Positions 1 through 13,500 of a stretch of 64,000 nt of DNA are shown in pieces. A model generated the notes under the pieces. That model was given only the letters and a program-made list of their open reading frames with translations. It made no database searches and had not been told where the DNA came from. The stretch's first letter is position 1. Each line of letters begins with the position of its first letter. The DNA comes from Prinia subflava (taxonomy: Eukaryota > Chordata > Aves > Passeriformes > Cisticolidae): the NCBI RefSeq assembly GCF_021018805.1, contig NC_086251.1, positions 38,510,767 through 38,574,766 of the forward strand. The letters are read 5' to 3'. Made by a program: the position numbers and the translations under genes.

Positions 1-3000
1 GTGAAAAATGTTCCATCTCCTGGGAAGTTCAGTCTAAATCCATACACTTAGGGTAAGGTCAAACCTTATGTAATACTTGTACAAGTATCTATTGTGACCA
101 GGTTCAAATACTACAAGCTTCAGTTCTTTAAAAATGAGGTTAGTTTTTATTTTCTAAGGGCTCAGAACTGTGAGAATGGGGAGGTTTGTTAACCTTGTAA
201 GCAAATAAGTAAGCAAAATGCCCCCAAAAGCTTACTCTGAGTAGACTTGCAGGTTTTGGAAGGCTTCAGGTGACAGTCTGTGGTGTGGACTTCATCTCAC
301 AAAGCCCTCTGAATCAGGGCATGAATTTATTTCATCTGTCCATCACCACAGCTCATGGAACATCAACTGTCACATATTTTCCAACATATTAATCTCTATC
401 TAGGATGTGAATTTGTTGCGAGTGCTATTTGTTTTTTGATATTTCATGCTCTCAGCCTGTTCAAAAAGCTCCTTAGTTAAGAAAGATCAAAATGCAGAGT
501 GACATTTCTCTTTAAAAAAACATTATTACAGAGACTCTTGGACTGTTAAAGTGCAAGAACACCATGATAGTAGCAAGTGTTGTAAAATGTTATTTTAAAG
601 CATGACCTGCTGGCTGCTCATCACCTAATATCACTGTGCTTAGAGAGGGAAGAAGGCTGTGTTTGGAACTGTTATCTCCTGGGCAGGCAATAGCATCTGG
701 TGATATTAAAATGTCATCAAATGAAAATATATGCAACAGCATCCACCTCATTTGAATATGAAATGCAAAGACACTCCAAAGCAGACAACTGCTTGTTTAG
801 AGTGATATCTGAATACAAAGGCTGGATCATCAATAATAGATAAAGGGTTTTTTGCTTGTTGTAAATTAGAGATAGGATGGGTATTGTAGTTTTGGTTTTT
901 AATTATTAATCACATTAGCAAGGCTGGCTTTTACAAAACACCAGGCAGAGTAAAAATGTAAAATACAAAGTGAGAAGAATTAATTTTATAATCTGACACT
1001 AGAATAAAACATCCAAGCCTTCTATCAACTACACTGAAAATTAGATAGTAACATTCTGGTAGTTCTGTCAAAGTCAAATACAGAAGCAATTGTTAAGTGT
1101 TGATAGGCAGTGGATAGAAGGTGTAATCCACTGGGAAGGTTTTGATCCAAAATGAAACAGTTTTCTACCCCTGCTAGTCAGGCAGAAATCTAATTACTCT
1201 CTTTTGATCTCTATGGAGAGGTAAACCAAGGAGTTATAGGTTATGGACAGTTTTATTGATTTTTATCTCAGAAATCAACAAGTGCAGGCTTTACACTTTA
1301 CACATACTTGCTTAGTTGGTGATAGGATCAAATACTTCAAACTGGCTTTCCCTGCTACCAAGTCAATAAGCCTTTTAGTTGTTTTGTTCGAGTTGCATTG
1401 TGGATGTTAATATTACAGAACTTCTTTGCACTTATATGCTTTGGGGGAAAAAATTGTCATGTTTATACTTGGGCATTTTAAAGAAAAATCTAAGCATTTT
1501 TTCCACCTGCTAATTTCTCTCTTACAGGACTGCATTGATATATTATGGCTGTAAGTGGACAGCTGTATTTTTGACAAGGTAGAAAATGACAAGTGCAGTT
1601 AAGCTGGTAAAAGCAGCTAAAACAATTTCTGGAGTTCTCACAAGACATTTCTAAGGCAGACCAGGAGTGCAAAGGGGGAGAAGGCTTTCTGTTTCTGGAA
1701 TTTCCAATGTACCTTTGAGAAATAAGGCAAAAACTTCACTGCTTGTATTCTAACACTGAAATATGTCTTGGTCCATTGTCCTGTCTCTATGAGTGCAAAC
1801 ATTTCTACAAATGCCCACTCTCATCGACTAAAGCTTGTGGAAATATTTAATCTGAAAAAACGCTAGCCCTTTTTCTCCAAGCTACTTCCTGGAAATACTA
1901 GCAATTTTGCAGGATGAGCTCAGACATGGGCTGAAATGATGAAGAGAATGCCTTGCTTTTCATGAATATCCTCTTATGGACCTTTTTGATTAAGTGTAAA
2001 AGCGTGTGAAAGATTTCACAGGTAGTCTTACCTAAAACCTGGCATACATTCATATCTTCAATCCTGCAAACAGGAGTTGTGCTATCAAGCTAAAAGATCT
2101 CAAGATTTCATGCCACCTTTTTAGAGGTATAATTATTTGGGGTCTGTTGTTAATTATACATATTCATGCAATCTAATCAGTCTTCAAGAATGTGCATCAA
2201 GTCAGGGTCTGCTTGTTCATGTACATAAAAAAGCCAGTTATTCTCACTTAACTCCAGTGTCAGAGCCACAGGCACAGTCACAGAGCCTGGGATGAGTGTA
2301 GCTTCATGATTATTTTGATAGCTTCTCTTCTTCGTGTCCTGGGAGATAAGCCTGTTTCTCCCAGAGCTGCACTTCTTCCTGAATGACTGACAACCCCTTT
2401 AGAGGAGATCAACCCCTTTTTGTGCCCTTTCACTCACTCGGAGGTTATCAGCTAAAACTGCACTCAGCATTCAATCACATCTTTCCCCTGTGGCTGTAAC
2501 TCCTGTTAACACAATTAACCTTCTGATGGGAACATAAAATGAATCTAGGGAGGGAAAAAGAGGAGAAATACATTCCCATGTTAAGGATTAAATGGCCTTA
2601 GTGCTTATAGCAGTGTTTTTTCACCTCTCTCTCTTCCACAACATTGTGTGCAAGAGGCTATTAGCAGGAAGTCACCTGTCACAAAATTCTTCCTAGTAAT
2701 CCCAGCAGCTCTTATTTTATCAGTGGTTTTTTGTGGGGGTTTGTGTGGTTTTTTATTTATTTTTTTTAATTTTATTATAAGGTTAATGGAAAGTATTATG
2801 GAACACTAAACTTGATAGACAAACAAATACAAATTTGTATTTATTTGTGTTTTGGTCTGCTTACATGCCTCCCCCCCACCAAAAAAAAATCTAAATTTGA
2901 AAGGTACTGTTTGACAGTCTTCTTCTCTTTTCTTTGACAGGAGGGCATGAGGGAGACAAATAATATCTGTCCTCTTTGGGGTATCTTTTTCTATGGCAGC

Positions 3001-6000
3001 ATTTTAAATGATAAACAAACCCATTGTAAGCTCATGTTTGTTCTCATTTCCTGGCTGTGTTTCTATACTGAGCTCTGTGTAACTCTGCTTGTGTCCCCCT
3101 GACTATGCCCTGGTGTGTGCCTACTCTAAGCATGTTTTAGCCACCATGTTTTTGAGGAATCTGATTATACACCCCCAACTCTCCTGAAACTGAGATATGA
3201 ATTTTCATCTAAATGTTCCCTCTTTAACTCCCTGTCTGCTCCCTGGGTGGCTCATTGTCCTGGAGATCTAGGGGTCTGAGATAGAGGCCAGCAATGCCTC
3301 CTGGGGCACCAGGCACAGGCTGGAACCTGTGGCATCAACGGTGCTGTGCAGGTCTGATGCTGAAAAAAACTCTGGTCTGGCTCTGGTTCTCACTCTGGTT
3401 ATCTCGAGCAAGCTAATGCTCTGCCCTACATTGCTCTACAAAAATATTTGTGGAGGATTTCCCCTCAATTTTAAGTCCTTGTATAATGAACTAGTCATCT
3501 ATTTGAGCTGCTGAGGCAAAGCACTTGGAGGACACCCCCTTGGCCCCATTGACTCCCAGTGGTGAGGCTGAGGGTGGAAGGCACTTGTTTTCTGACTGGC
3601 AATCTATACCCACTCTGTGTTCAGAAGGACTTGTACATTCTGGGCTCTTTGAGTTTCTCTGATCTTGCCTATTCTGAAGTGTTGTCCAGCAGCAGGTCCT
3701 TGGCCCCTGTATGGTTTTAGTACTCCAGGTGTTTCCAGGTTGTGGTGAAACTTGTAACTGGACAAGGGATGGAAAATCAACATCACTTTTCTAGCACAGA
3801 CACATCCCCAAGCACACAGTGTCTTAACTGAGTTAAATGAGATGAGGACATTTTGTGTTCTCCTGTAAGATTACAAGACTGCTGATTTTGACTCCACCCC
3901 ATTTACCAGGTGTGCATAAACACAATAAGTGGTCAAGTCTAGCTGCTAAGATATGCCTGCACTCTGCCTCTGTTGGTTGAATGAGTTTTATACAATGACT
4001 CTGGTGATAGATGTAGGGGACTTTAATCATTGTAGCATCAGATATTTATCACCCAAGTGCCAGATTTGTATTTTCAGCACCATTCTCAAAGACAGGATTG
4101 CTTAAACAGTAACAAAGGCAGGCAGAGAAAGACAACAAGCCACTCCTTAATCTGTAATTCTTACAGATTTTGTACATTGTGATGCAAGGGATAATATTAT
4201 GTGCACATTGTAGAAAGGAATGGACAAGGCAAAATAGTTACATTTTTGGGACAGACTTTAATAATATCCAGTCTGACTTGTACGTCATTACATTTCCAAG
4301 TTTCTTCCTCAGTTCCTCAGTTCCTTGTTATAACCCTGTTCTCCAAAGAAGGGAGTTAAGGGATGATCCATATGTGTGTGGACTTTACAGTGTTGCTACT
4401 GTAGATCTGTAAAAGTGTCATGAGGCTAAAACTTACGTTGAAAACCCCACAGTTAATAATGTTGGAATGTGTCCCTGGCAAAACACAAGTCTTTGCAGCT
4501 GGACACAAGTGCCCCGTACAGCGTCAGAAGAGCAAGGGAACTCTGTGGATCTGCCAGTTTGCAGATGAAGCTGCTACAGGGCTTGCAAAAGAAGGCCATA
4601 GAAACATAGCTGATGGGAAAAGAAAGATGCAAGGATATTCAGCTGACAGCTAAAGACTGGGGTAATATTCACTGTAGGTTTTCTTCTCTATTTCATACCT
4701 TTTTTCTCTTTTCAGTTCGGATGTGTTAGTTATTCACCTATCCTTGTCCTGAGAATTGATTATTGCATCCATGGGAGATTGCTGGCATGAAGAAAACACT
4801 GAAAGTAATTAAAGTGAGGAAGGCTGATGTCAGGATTGCTTCTCCCTTTCAAAGGAACTAAGAACTTCACCAGAAAATGGTTTTGTTTCATTCCAGTGGA
4901 TGCGATATCCAGTTGCCCAATTGAAACATGGCTTATTGTAGTGCTGTAGCAATGGAGCATTGACTGTGCAGTTCTGTGGTGATCACCCTTAGGGCAAGGA
5001 TGCAGCACAAGAGTTGCACATAGAAAGACCAATAAAGGCTGAGGCAAGGTTCATAACACTGTGAGCCTGGCTCACACCAGGATGCTGTGGCTTGCTTTCA
5101 TGAGATACCAGTTAGCCATTGTCCTTCCCCACACAACTGCCCCAGTTCTCAGCTTCTTACTTGTTTCTGCTGCCGTATCTTTAAAGGACACAGAACCTGT
5201 GTGTGTTTGGGGGTGTCACAATACAGTGGCCCCAACAAGACGCATTGTGTGACAGGGTTGCTGCAGCACCCAGGACAAGGGGCACAGAAGTGCTTTCTGC
5301 TGGGCTGAGCCAGCTGGGAACATAACAACATAACAACAGCCCATAACAACTGTGGTGGTGGGTTGAGGGCAATATCATCGGCTTGGGATTTCCCACTGGG
5401 GAGAGAGACATGGACATAAACCAAATGGCTGTAAAAATGTGAGTGCAGGACATACTGAGGAACCCTTATCCTCCCAAAAGACATGTGTGCCAGGGTGTTA
5501 TGTAAATCTTGAAAGGATATAGCCTCCAGCTCATCCCATTGTTGAAAAGGATTAAGCCTCTGTGATGGGCACTTAGGGATTATGGTTCAGCATCCACAGA
5601 GGGATGCACCCGGACTGACTTATGGTGTTTAAGCCCTTTATGCCTTCACTGAACACCTACAGCTGTTACAATTTCTTTTGCCTGGCTTCTGAAAAATGTT
5701 AGGACAGATACTCTTAGTTTTTCCATGTCCCACTGAAATGCAGGTCATAATGAACTCTCTTTCCCTGGATCCACACACAGATGTGCTAATAAAAAGCAGT
5801 ATTTGAGACATGGCATCATGTCTTCTCTGCTAAACTTGGCCACCTTTATGCAGAGCAGCTACTATATGTGTCCTGCTTCACTGCCAGAGACCCACAGCTA
5901 TTTCAGGTAGACGTGTCACCAATCCTCTCCCACAACAGCCTCACTGTATTTTGCAGTCAACAGCACTTCAGATTACTTCTTCATGTAAAAGTTCAGTGTT

Positions 6001-6604
6001 GTGGTCCAGCCCTTGGGAATTAGTGTCTGAGCTGGCTCTGCAGTACAGGGGTGATGTGGTTATCAATCCTTCTGATAGGGCTGGAGCAGTCACTGACTGG
6101 TGGGAGGGCTTGTGCATTACTACATAATACATCAAACCTCTGGAGTGGCAGCTTCTTCAGAAGAGGAGATAAATTTTTCAGTGCCCCATGTGCCTCTGTG
6201 CAGGGCTCTGTCATTCCACACACCGGGGATCTGCTTAGCAGCATCAGGGGATTCAGCCAAGGGTGGAGAAAGTTAGACTTGGCTATTCTGAAACATGTGA
6301 CCTGCTTAACACAACTGCAGGCTTTTGCAAAGGAGTCTTCTCACACAGTCTGGAGAAAAACAAGAGAAGAGCCTAACTGGGAAATTAACTGAAACAATTC
6401 TGTAATATAGGTTATTTCCTCTTCCTCATCTTCAGGTGGAAGTAGTGGGATAACCTCCTGCACCAGAGACTGCGAGAAAGTTATACGTTCACTTCATTTT
6501 TTTTTCACTGAGATGAACTCCTTTTATTACAACTCCAGAGCACAGCTGGGTCTGTACAGTCTTGACTGTCCACTGCTGTTTTACATTCTGCCTTCAACAG
6601 CTCA
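1..6604. other. Gene-free upstream flank
   Basis: AT-rich intergenic DNA. The open frames here are short (at most 113 codons), overlap each other on both strands, and lack a recognisable domain or paired splice signals. I saw no exon of CFAP61, the gene that lies upstream of INSM1 in mammals. Short direct repeats of a CATAACAA type occur near 5320-5350, and a T/G-rich run lies at about 2725-2780. Confidence 0.6.
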
Positions 6605-7583
6605 GAGTCACAATTAGTGACAAGTGATGTCTCTCAAGGGTCTGTATTGGGACCAGTGCTATTTAATATCTTCATTAATTACATAGATGAAGGGTTCAAG
6701 TGTACCCCCAGCAAGTTTGCAGATGACTTGCAAGCTGAGTGGTGCTGTTGAAGCACCTGAAGGACAAGGTGCCATCCAGGGGGCCTGGACAAGCTTGAGA
6801 AGTGGGCCCAGGGAAATCTCAAGAGGTTTAACAAGGCCAAGGTCTGGTGCTGCACCTGGGTTGGGGCAATCCCCTGTATCAGCCCAGGCTGGGGATGAGC
6901 AGATGGGAGCAGCCCTGCCCAGAAGGACCTGGGGGTGCTGCTGGGTGAGAGGCTGGACATGACCCAGCCATGGGCACTGCCAGCCCAGAGAGACAAACGT
7001 GTCCTGGGCTGCATCCAAACCCCATGGGCAGCAGGGCCAGGGAGGGGATTCTGCCCCTCTGCTCTGCTCTGCTGAGACCCCACCTGCAGGGCTGCACCCA
7101 GCTCTGGGTCACCTGCTGCAGTGACTCCAGAGGAGGCCACCAAGATGGTTGCAAGGATGGAACACCTCTCCTATGAGGAAAGGCTGAGAGAATTGGAGTT
7201 GTCCAGCCTGGAAAAGAGAAGGCTTTGGGGTGACCTAATTGTGGCCTTCCAGTACCTGAAGGCAGCCTGTAAGAAAGATGGAGAGAGACCTTATACAAGG
7301 GCATGTGATGACAGGACAAGAGGGAATGATTTCAAACTAAAAGAGAGCGGGCTTAGATTAGATATTAGGAAATAATTCTGTACTGTGAGAGTGCTGAGGC
7401 ACTGGAACACATTGCCCTAAGAAAGAGAGGGTGCTGCATCTCTGGAAGTGTTCAAGGCCAGGCTGGATGGAGCTCTGGGCAACCTGATGTAGTAGAAGGT
7501 CTCCTTGCCCTTGGCAAAGGGGTTTGGAATGAGATTATATTTAAGGTCACTTCTAACCTAGGCCATTCTAGGACTCCATGATT
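6605..7583 (+). mobile_element. CR1 LINE, 3' portion (decayed)
   Basis: This is a 5'-truncated CR1 retrotransposon in + orientation. It opens in the reverse transcriptase domain, with a GPVLFN-like stretch followed by the polymerase motif FADD near 6715-6727. The longest open piece (7121-7375) carries the typical CR1 C-terminal string with HLSYEERLREL, LEKRRLWGDLIVAFQYLK and TRACDDRTRGNDFKLKE. The 3'UTR follows and ends at a CR1-type terminus (CATTCTAGGACTCCATGATT) around 7583. Frameshifts break the reading frame between the RT motif and the C-terminal part, so the copy is inactive. Family assignment rests on these recognisable strings; the subfamily is not determined. Confidence 0.93.
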
Positions 7584-10500
7584 ATCAAGTTTTGCTCATC
7601 TGAGCTGAAGCTCAGAAAACAGTAGAGAAAGCAAGGGAACATGCTAATAGGGTTGGAACTGCTGTTTCTAAACATCTGCTGTTCTCCATTTTTCTTGGCT
7701 TCTGCTTCCCACCCCTTTCATTCTAGAATCTCTTGATGAAACAGAAGTAAAATCCACTGGTCTGCATTTCAGAAATAATCTTTAAACTTTCAAACATGGT
7801 AGACATTTTCACCTATAGTTTCCATGCACAAAAACTGCAATGGAAAAATATCAGAGCAAAACTGGCAGTGTGTGCCTGGAGGTCCCTTTATAAAAAATGG
7901 ACTCATTCAAAACTATATTTCACCCTTAGTCCTAAATAACTGGTTTATGTTTCAGGTGAATTTCTGCAGCAATTTGCAGTTCTACTTTTTCGATTATCCA
8001 TTTTTCCCCCTATTGAGATCTTATTCATTTCCATTTACTTCTGCAAAGTCTTTTTTCCTGTTCACAGTGCCATTATGCCTTTCCCGAATATTTCTTTGAA
8101 ATTAAGTGCTCGGTTCTTTATCTTTTCATCATTAATTACTGATGTCTTATTGACCTCTGCTTTGTAAGCGACCATGTCATATTTCTATTTCCTATCTTTT
8201 AGGCTTGTTTAAGATATTTTCTTTCTTTAATGACCTGCTCTGAATAGCTTTGTTCTTGTTTTTCAGTCATTTCCCAGAATGGCCACACAGCCAAACCTCT
8301 GCCCTCCTCTCTTGTTTTTCATCTTGTCTCTGCTGTATCAATGGCCTAGTTAAAAATGTATTTTACAGCTCACTGAGGCCAAACCTCACTCCATTTTTAT
8401 AATTATGCTGATTATAATCTCAAAAACCTTTTGCTGTGACTATGCACCAGTTAGAACCTCTCTGTTGAGGGCCAGAGGCAGTTGGGTGTGAACTGAAGTG
8501 GTTCTGCTTTTAGACTTGGGGTTTGGTTTAGAAGAATGTGAACAGAAGCCATGAATGTTGGGTTACTGAAATGTTAGTTTAAATGGCTGAGGACTTTTTC
8601 CTGTGTAAAGGTTGTGAGCTTTTTTTGTCAAGCTCTTCAGTGAGATGGGTGATACTTTGGTACTTCAGGAAGACTCAAACCTGTTATTAGGTATCAAAAT
8701 TATTTCTTGGACTGGTTCCACATATACCATTTCACCATGCCTTATAGTGGCATTTTCATTTGCTTCTTCATTCTTAATAATTCTCCAAGGTTTTTTTTTT
8801 TTATTTTATAATTGAAAATATTCAAATAGTTCATAAATTATTTTCCTGTCTTTGCCAAATTTCCCATTAGCGTCAGTGGAATCTCATTTAGCAGGAAAGG
8901 TTAGACTCCATCATCACCTCTCAGTATTCCTTTCTCAAGGAGTGATGGCTAGGAAGAAAGGCCAGCTGTTTTCTTCAAAACTATGAGAGTGCTGGGCCTT
9001 GTTGCTGAAATGTATTTAATATATGTGTAAGGGGAGACATGATACATGCAGGCATTTGCTGTCATTTTGTCTTTTAAATAAATAACTGAGTATAATGAGT
9101 CTCAGCCACAGAATGAACATAATGAACCTCCAAAAAAGATGTTGTCTGAGAGCAATATTTACCACTGAGGAAGGGATTGTTACAGAAACGAGAATTGTTT
9201 AGACGTTAGTGGGTGAGGTAAGAATCTATTAAAGGAATTAAAAGCAAAGATGACTCATCACACATTTCTGCTTATTTGTAAGAGACACATGAAAGGCAGG
9301 GATTTCAAAACATTTGTATTAGAAAAACATCAATAACAAAGCCCCCTGGTTTAATTTTTCAGTCTCACAGTCTTCAAAAGAAGATGTGACTTTTCCACAT
9401 CTGCCTTGAAAAGCACACAGCACTGGAAACTAGAAAAGGCTTGCTTTGCTTTGCTAGGTTTAATTTTTAGATTGGTCACCCACAGGTGGTATTTACACCA
9501 TTTTCTTCTCTGCAAAAATCCAGAAACTGTTTTTATTGCATTCAGAGTCAGGTTTCTGATATGTTTCAAAGGGGAAAGTGCTTTTCCTGCCGCTGCTGCC
9601 GAGGCTCCTGCGGCTTGCCGAGGAAAGCCTGCCTCACCCCCTGCTCACCACTCGCTCCCCTTCTGCAGCCAACCCACTGCTCTCCCTGCTGAGAAAATCC
9701 CTCTGGAACAGAGATCAAGGGAGTCAGTCAGCTCTCTGTGTTTCGCTTTTCCTGTCATGGAGGAAGAGACCTTTGCAATGGGTTAGTGCAACGATTTAGG
9801 CACAATATAGCGGGGCCAGGCTTTTATGAGGTTATGTGGGTGCTAGTCACAGCACAGCTGTGGTAAAAAATTGTGGTTTTCATAGTAGGATACAGATATT
9901 ATTGATAATATAATATAATTAATATAAGTACAGAATTTTTATGGGTACCTTTGCTATAGGAGGATAACAGATAACATAGGAACAAAAGCAAGAAACAGAA
10001 AGAATTGAAAGCAGAGGAGAATGTGTACACAAAGAAGTGAGCTGTTGGCCAGTGCAGTGACTATGTTGGGGAAAAAAGGAGATACAGTTTAGCAAGTCTC
10101 AATCCCTGTCATTGTACCACTTAAGTTTTGCCGAACAATATTATTTCAGATGTCTCCTGTAAATGCATCATCTATTAAGACAGCCCTTGAAAATGAACTG
10201 GCTAGTATGAGCTCCTGCTCATTTTGACAGGGCAGTCAGTAAAGTCCTGACTTGGTGCAAAGTGGCAATAATTTGTTTAGTGCAGGAGAGGGGCCTCAAG
10301 GACCAAACACACTTGTAAGCTGTGCAGCAGATGGGACAGAGGAAGCCAGGGAGGAGAGGGAAGAATCACCTGGCTGTTCCCCAGGTGAGATGGAGCCACT
10401 TGTCAGAGCACTGCTGAGGAGAGCTGCAGCACTGCTGCAGTGCTGCTGCTCCTCTCCCTTCCTCAGTTCCTGACTTGGCAGAGCCCAGAGACACGGAGTG

Positions 10501-13500
10501 GTGACAGGCAGAGCCCTGCAGCTCTCTGACTTGGATGAGAAGTGCAACATATTCAGGAAAATTAAGCTGTTCTGAGCTCAGGGCTGCAGGGTCAGCGTCA
10601 AACTCCTGCCAGACTTCTCCAGTCTGCCCCATGGGCTCATTCCTAAGGATGAGAAGGGTAGGTGGGGGAGAGAGGACAAAAGGGGCAAGAAGGTTCTGAG
10701 ATCTCACATCCTTCTTCAAAAGCTGCTCTCAGATCTAGCAAGATCAGCAGAAAGTGAAGGGAGCTATTTTGTGTTGTAGAGGCATCCTCCCCATGCCCTG
10801 AAACAGCACCATGTCCTGCACAGGCTGGGTACAGTAGGTACTGAAACACAAACTGGCTTTTGGGGACTTTGCTTTTTAGGAAAAAGCAATTCCTTTCTGA
10901 AGTGTAACTTTGTGAAGAAACAAAAATGTAATTCCCATTTTGAGAATTAAGAAAAACTGTTTATTTTAATGACACTCATTACTGTATACCACTTAAAAAT
11001 GCCAAACTTTTCCTCCCACTTCAAGGTACAATAAGCCATATAAACATGTACCAGACATAGAATATTTCAACCCAGGAACCAATCGCTTTCAGATTCATCA
11101 TGCTCTAAGAAAAATGCCTTTAACCTAAGAAAACCACATAGCCATAGGAGTTGCTGCCATGTTTGTTACAATGCATGATGCTTATTTTGTAAGTCCTAAC
11201 TCTGACGTTCTTTATTTCTATTTTCATTTCTGATACAGTTCTGTTTGTTTATCTTCCAACTGAACATACCGTGCTTCTGTTTAACTATCTATTTATAGTC
11301 ATAAGAGAAATAAACATATAAAATAAATGCATCTTGATGCATAGCTGTGCAGCAGTACAGATGTTTTATTAATGAAAATGAATCCAGCTTTTTGTAAGTC
11401 ATGGCAGCAATATAACGTATCATTGTTTGCTTCTCTGCTAGATGGTCCCTGCTGTTTTTACATAGAAATTCCTGTAATACTTAAAGGACATCTGGAAGAA
11501 TTCAGCCAATTAATCGAATTCACGCAGGAGCTAGGCTAATGGCTGTCTGAAAGGCAGATTACATTAAATCAAACTTGCAATATGAATGAAAGTACTTAAT
11601 CATACATGCAACATTCATTAGACGTGGCACAGCAAGTGTTTTGATTACTTTAATGAAAGATCAGGTAAAGTGCATCAACTGAACAGATTGAAGAGACAGC
11701 ATGCTTACAAATGTTTGATTATGTTGACTATCAACAGAAACAGTGCCAGTAATTTATAGCAAAACATATTTGGAGGAGGAGGAGGAGGATAGAGCTGGTG
11801 AACTTGGGAGGCAAAGTGAAATTTAGGCCTTGCCTCCAAGTACTTTAATTAATATTTAGGATAGCAAGACTTTAATCAAATGTCACAAAAGGAGCAAAAC
11901 AAATGTAAGTGGAGAATCCTTCATGGCAGCTGCTAGGGATAGTTATATTAGCAGTACTTGTAGCATGATGCTGGTTTTGGGTCCCCTCTCCTGGCTTTGA
12001 AGTAAAGATGGCTAAGTCCTAAGTGGAAAAAATAATTTCAAAACAATGAGATATATGCTTGATGATTTTGGCTTGGTGCTGCTTTTCCCGTGGGTTCTAC
12101 TGGAGACATCCTCCAGTCACCACTGCCCTTGCCTTCTGTGCAAGCACTGGCATCTTTTGAGGGGAGAGATGCTGAAGAGGCGCTTTGGTTTTAGATCACC
12201 CTGAAGTATTGATGCATTTTCCCTTTTCCTACCTCATCAGCCAGCAAAGAATTTTGCCATTGCCCTTCAGGGTTGCACATGGGTGTTCACTCATTAAAAA
12301 AAAAGGAGAGTGTCCATCCTGACACACCTGCCAAGAGCTGGCACTGCAACTTCGCCTCTCTGAAGTTTTCTGCACAATGGGCATTTGCCAGGTCTCATTT
12401 GTGAATGAACAAGGTGGATGAGCTCAGAAGCTGAGGTGCACAGTCAGAAAAGAGCAGCAGCTCTCTGGCTCGGTGCTGCCTTTCCTTTGCCCTCCTCTGC
12501 CACATTCCCTGTAAAGAGATGAATCACTATTTCCTTTTGGGAGCTATCATCCTTCTTGTTGCTTTTCTGAGATGCAGGCACCCCGCTCAGATGTAGTTTA
12601 TTTCCTTGTAATGTAATTTTTCAGCTTGTTCCTTTTGGGTGCTGCTCTGCCCAGCTGTTTCTGGCCAGCTTTCCATGTTGGTTTGCTTGTCCTCTCCCAC
12701 CCCTGCCACTGGTTTTCCTTATCAGCATCTTCCACTCTCCATCTGCCCCTTTGCACCTGTTGCTGGCAGTGGTGGCTCCTGCGCTGCTCTGCGGTGGCCA
12801 GGCCATGCCTGCACCTTATTCCGCAACAAATCCTGCCATTCCTTTGCACAGGCAAGCAAAGATGCAGTAGCGTACTTCTGTCAGAAAGTGCCTCCAGTTC
12901 TGGCAGGAAAAGATCTGGGAATTTGGTGTGACCTGAAGAAAATGGAGGGAGAAATAGAGAGGGTATTGTGGAGTAGGGATGGCAGAAAGGTCTTGGACAA
13001 CAGCCTTGGGGAATTACCTGTTGCACCTCTGAGTCAGAGGAGTTTTACTGAATAAGGTGACATTAGAACAGGGCCATGAAAGAATTATTATGGTTGGAGG
13101 GAAAAGAAAAAAATGCAAATATTTCCTGTGGGCTCAGCACCCTGTGTCCCATCCCTGCAGAACTGAATACACTCCAGTGCTAGCACAAGAGCAGGATGAA
13201 GTGTGACCATAACAAAATTAGGTATTTGTGGCTGTGATTCATCTGGTCCTGATCTCTGCTCCCTGAAAGCCTCCTATATTGGGAAAGATTTTTTTTGGAA
13301 ATTAGGCAAACAGCAGGTTTCTCTGTCCTGCCTCAACTTTACTGGAGGCAGGCATGGAGTTTCCCAGACCAGCATGCAGCAGAGGCATCCCTTAGAAACT
13401 CTGTTTCTTCCACTCTCCTGCTGTCTTGTATTCTGATCTCTTCAGCTGTTGCTCTCTTTGCACACAGAACCATCCCCCTGTCTGCACACACACCTGCACT

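Noticed and set aside
7121..7375. 84-codon frame as a host gene
   Set aside because: It is the C-terminal part of a decayed CR1 reverse transcriptase.
12598..13055. Overlapping frames of 101-142 codons on both strands
   Set aside because: Open in three frames at once with no domain, splice signals or codon preference; composition explains them.
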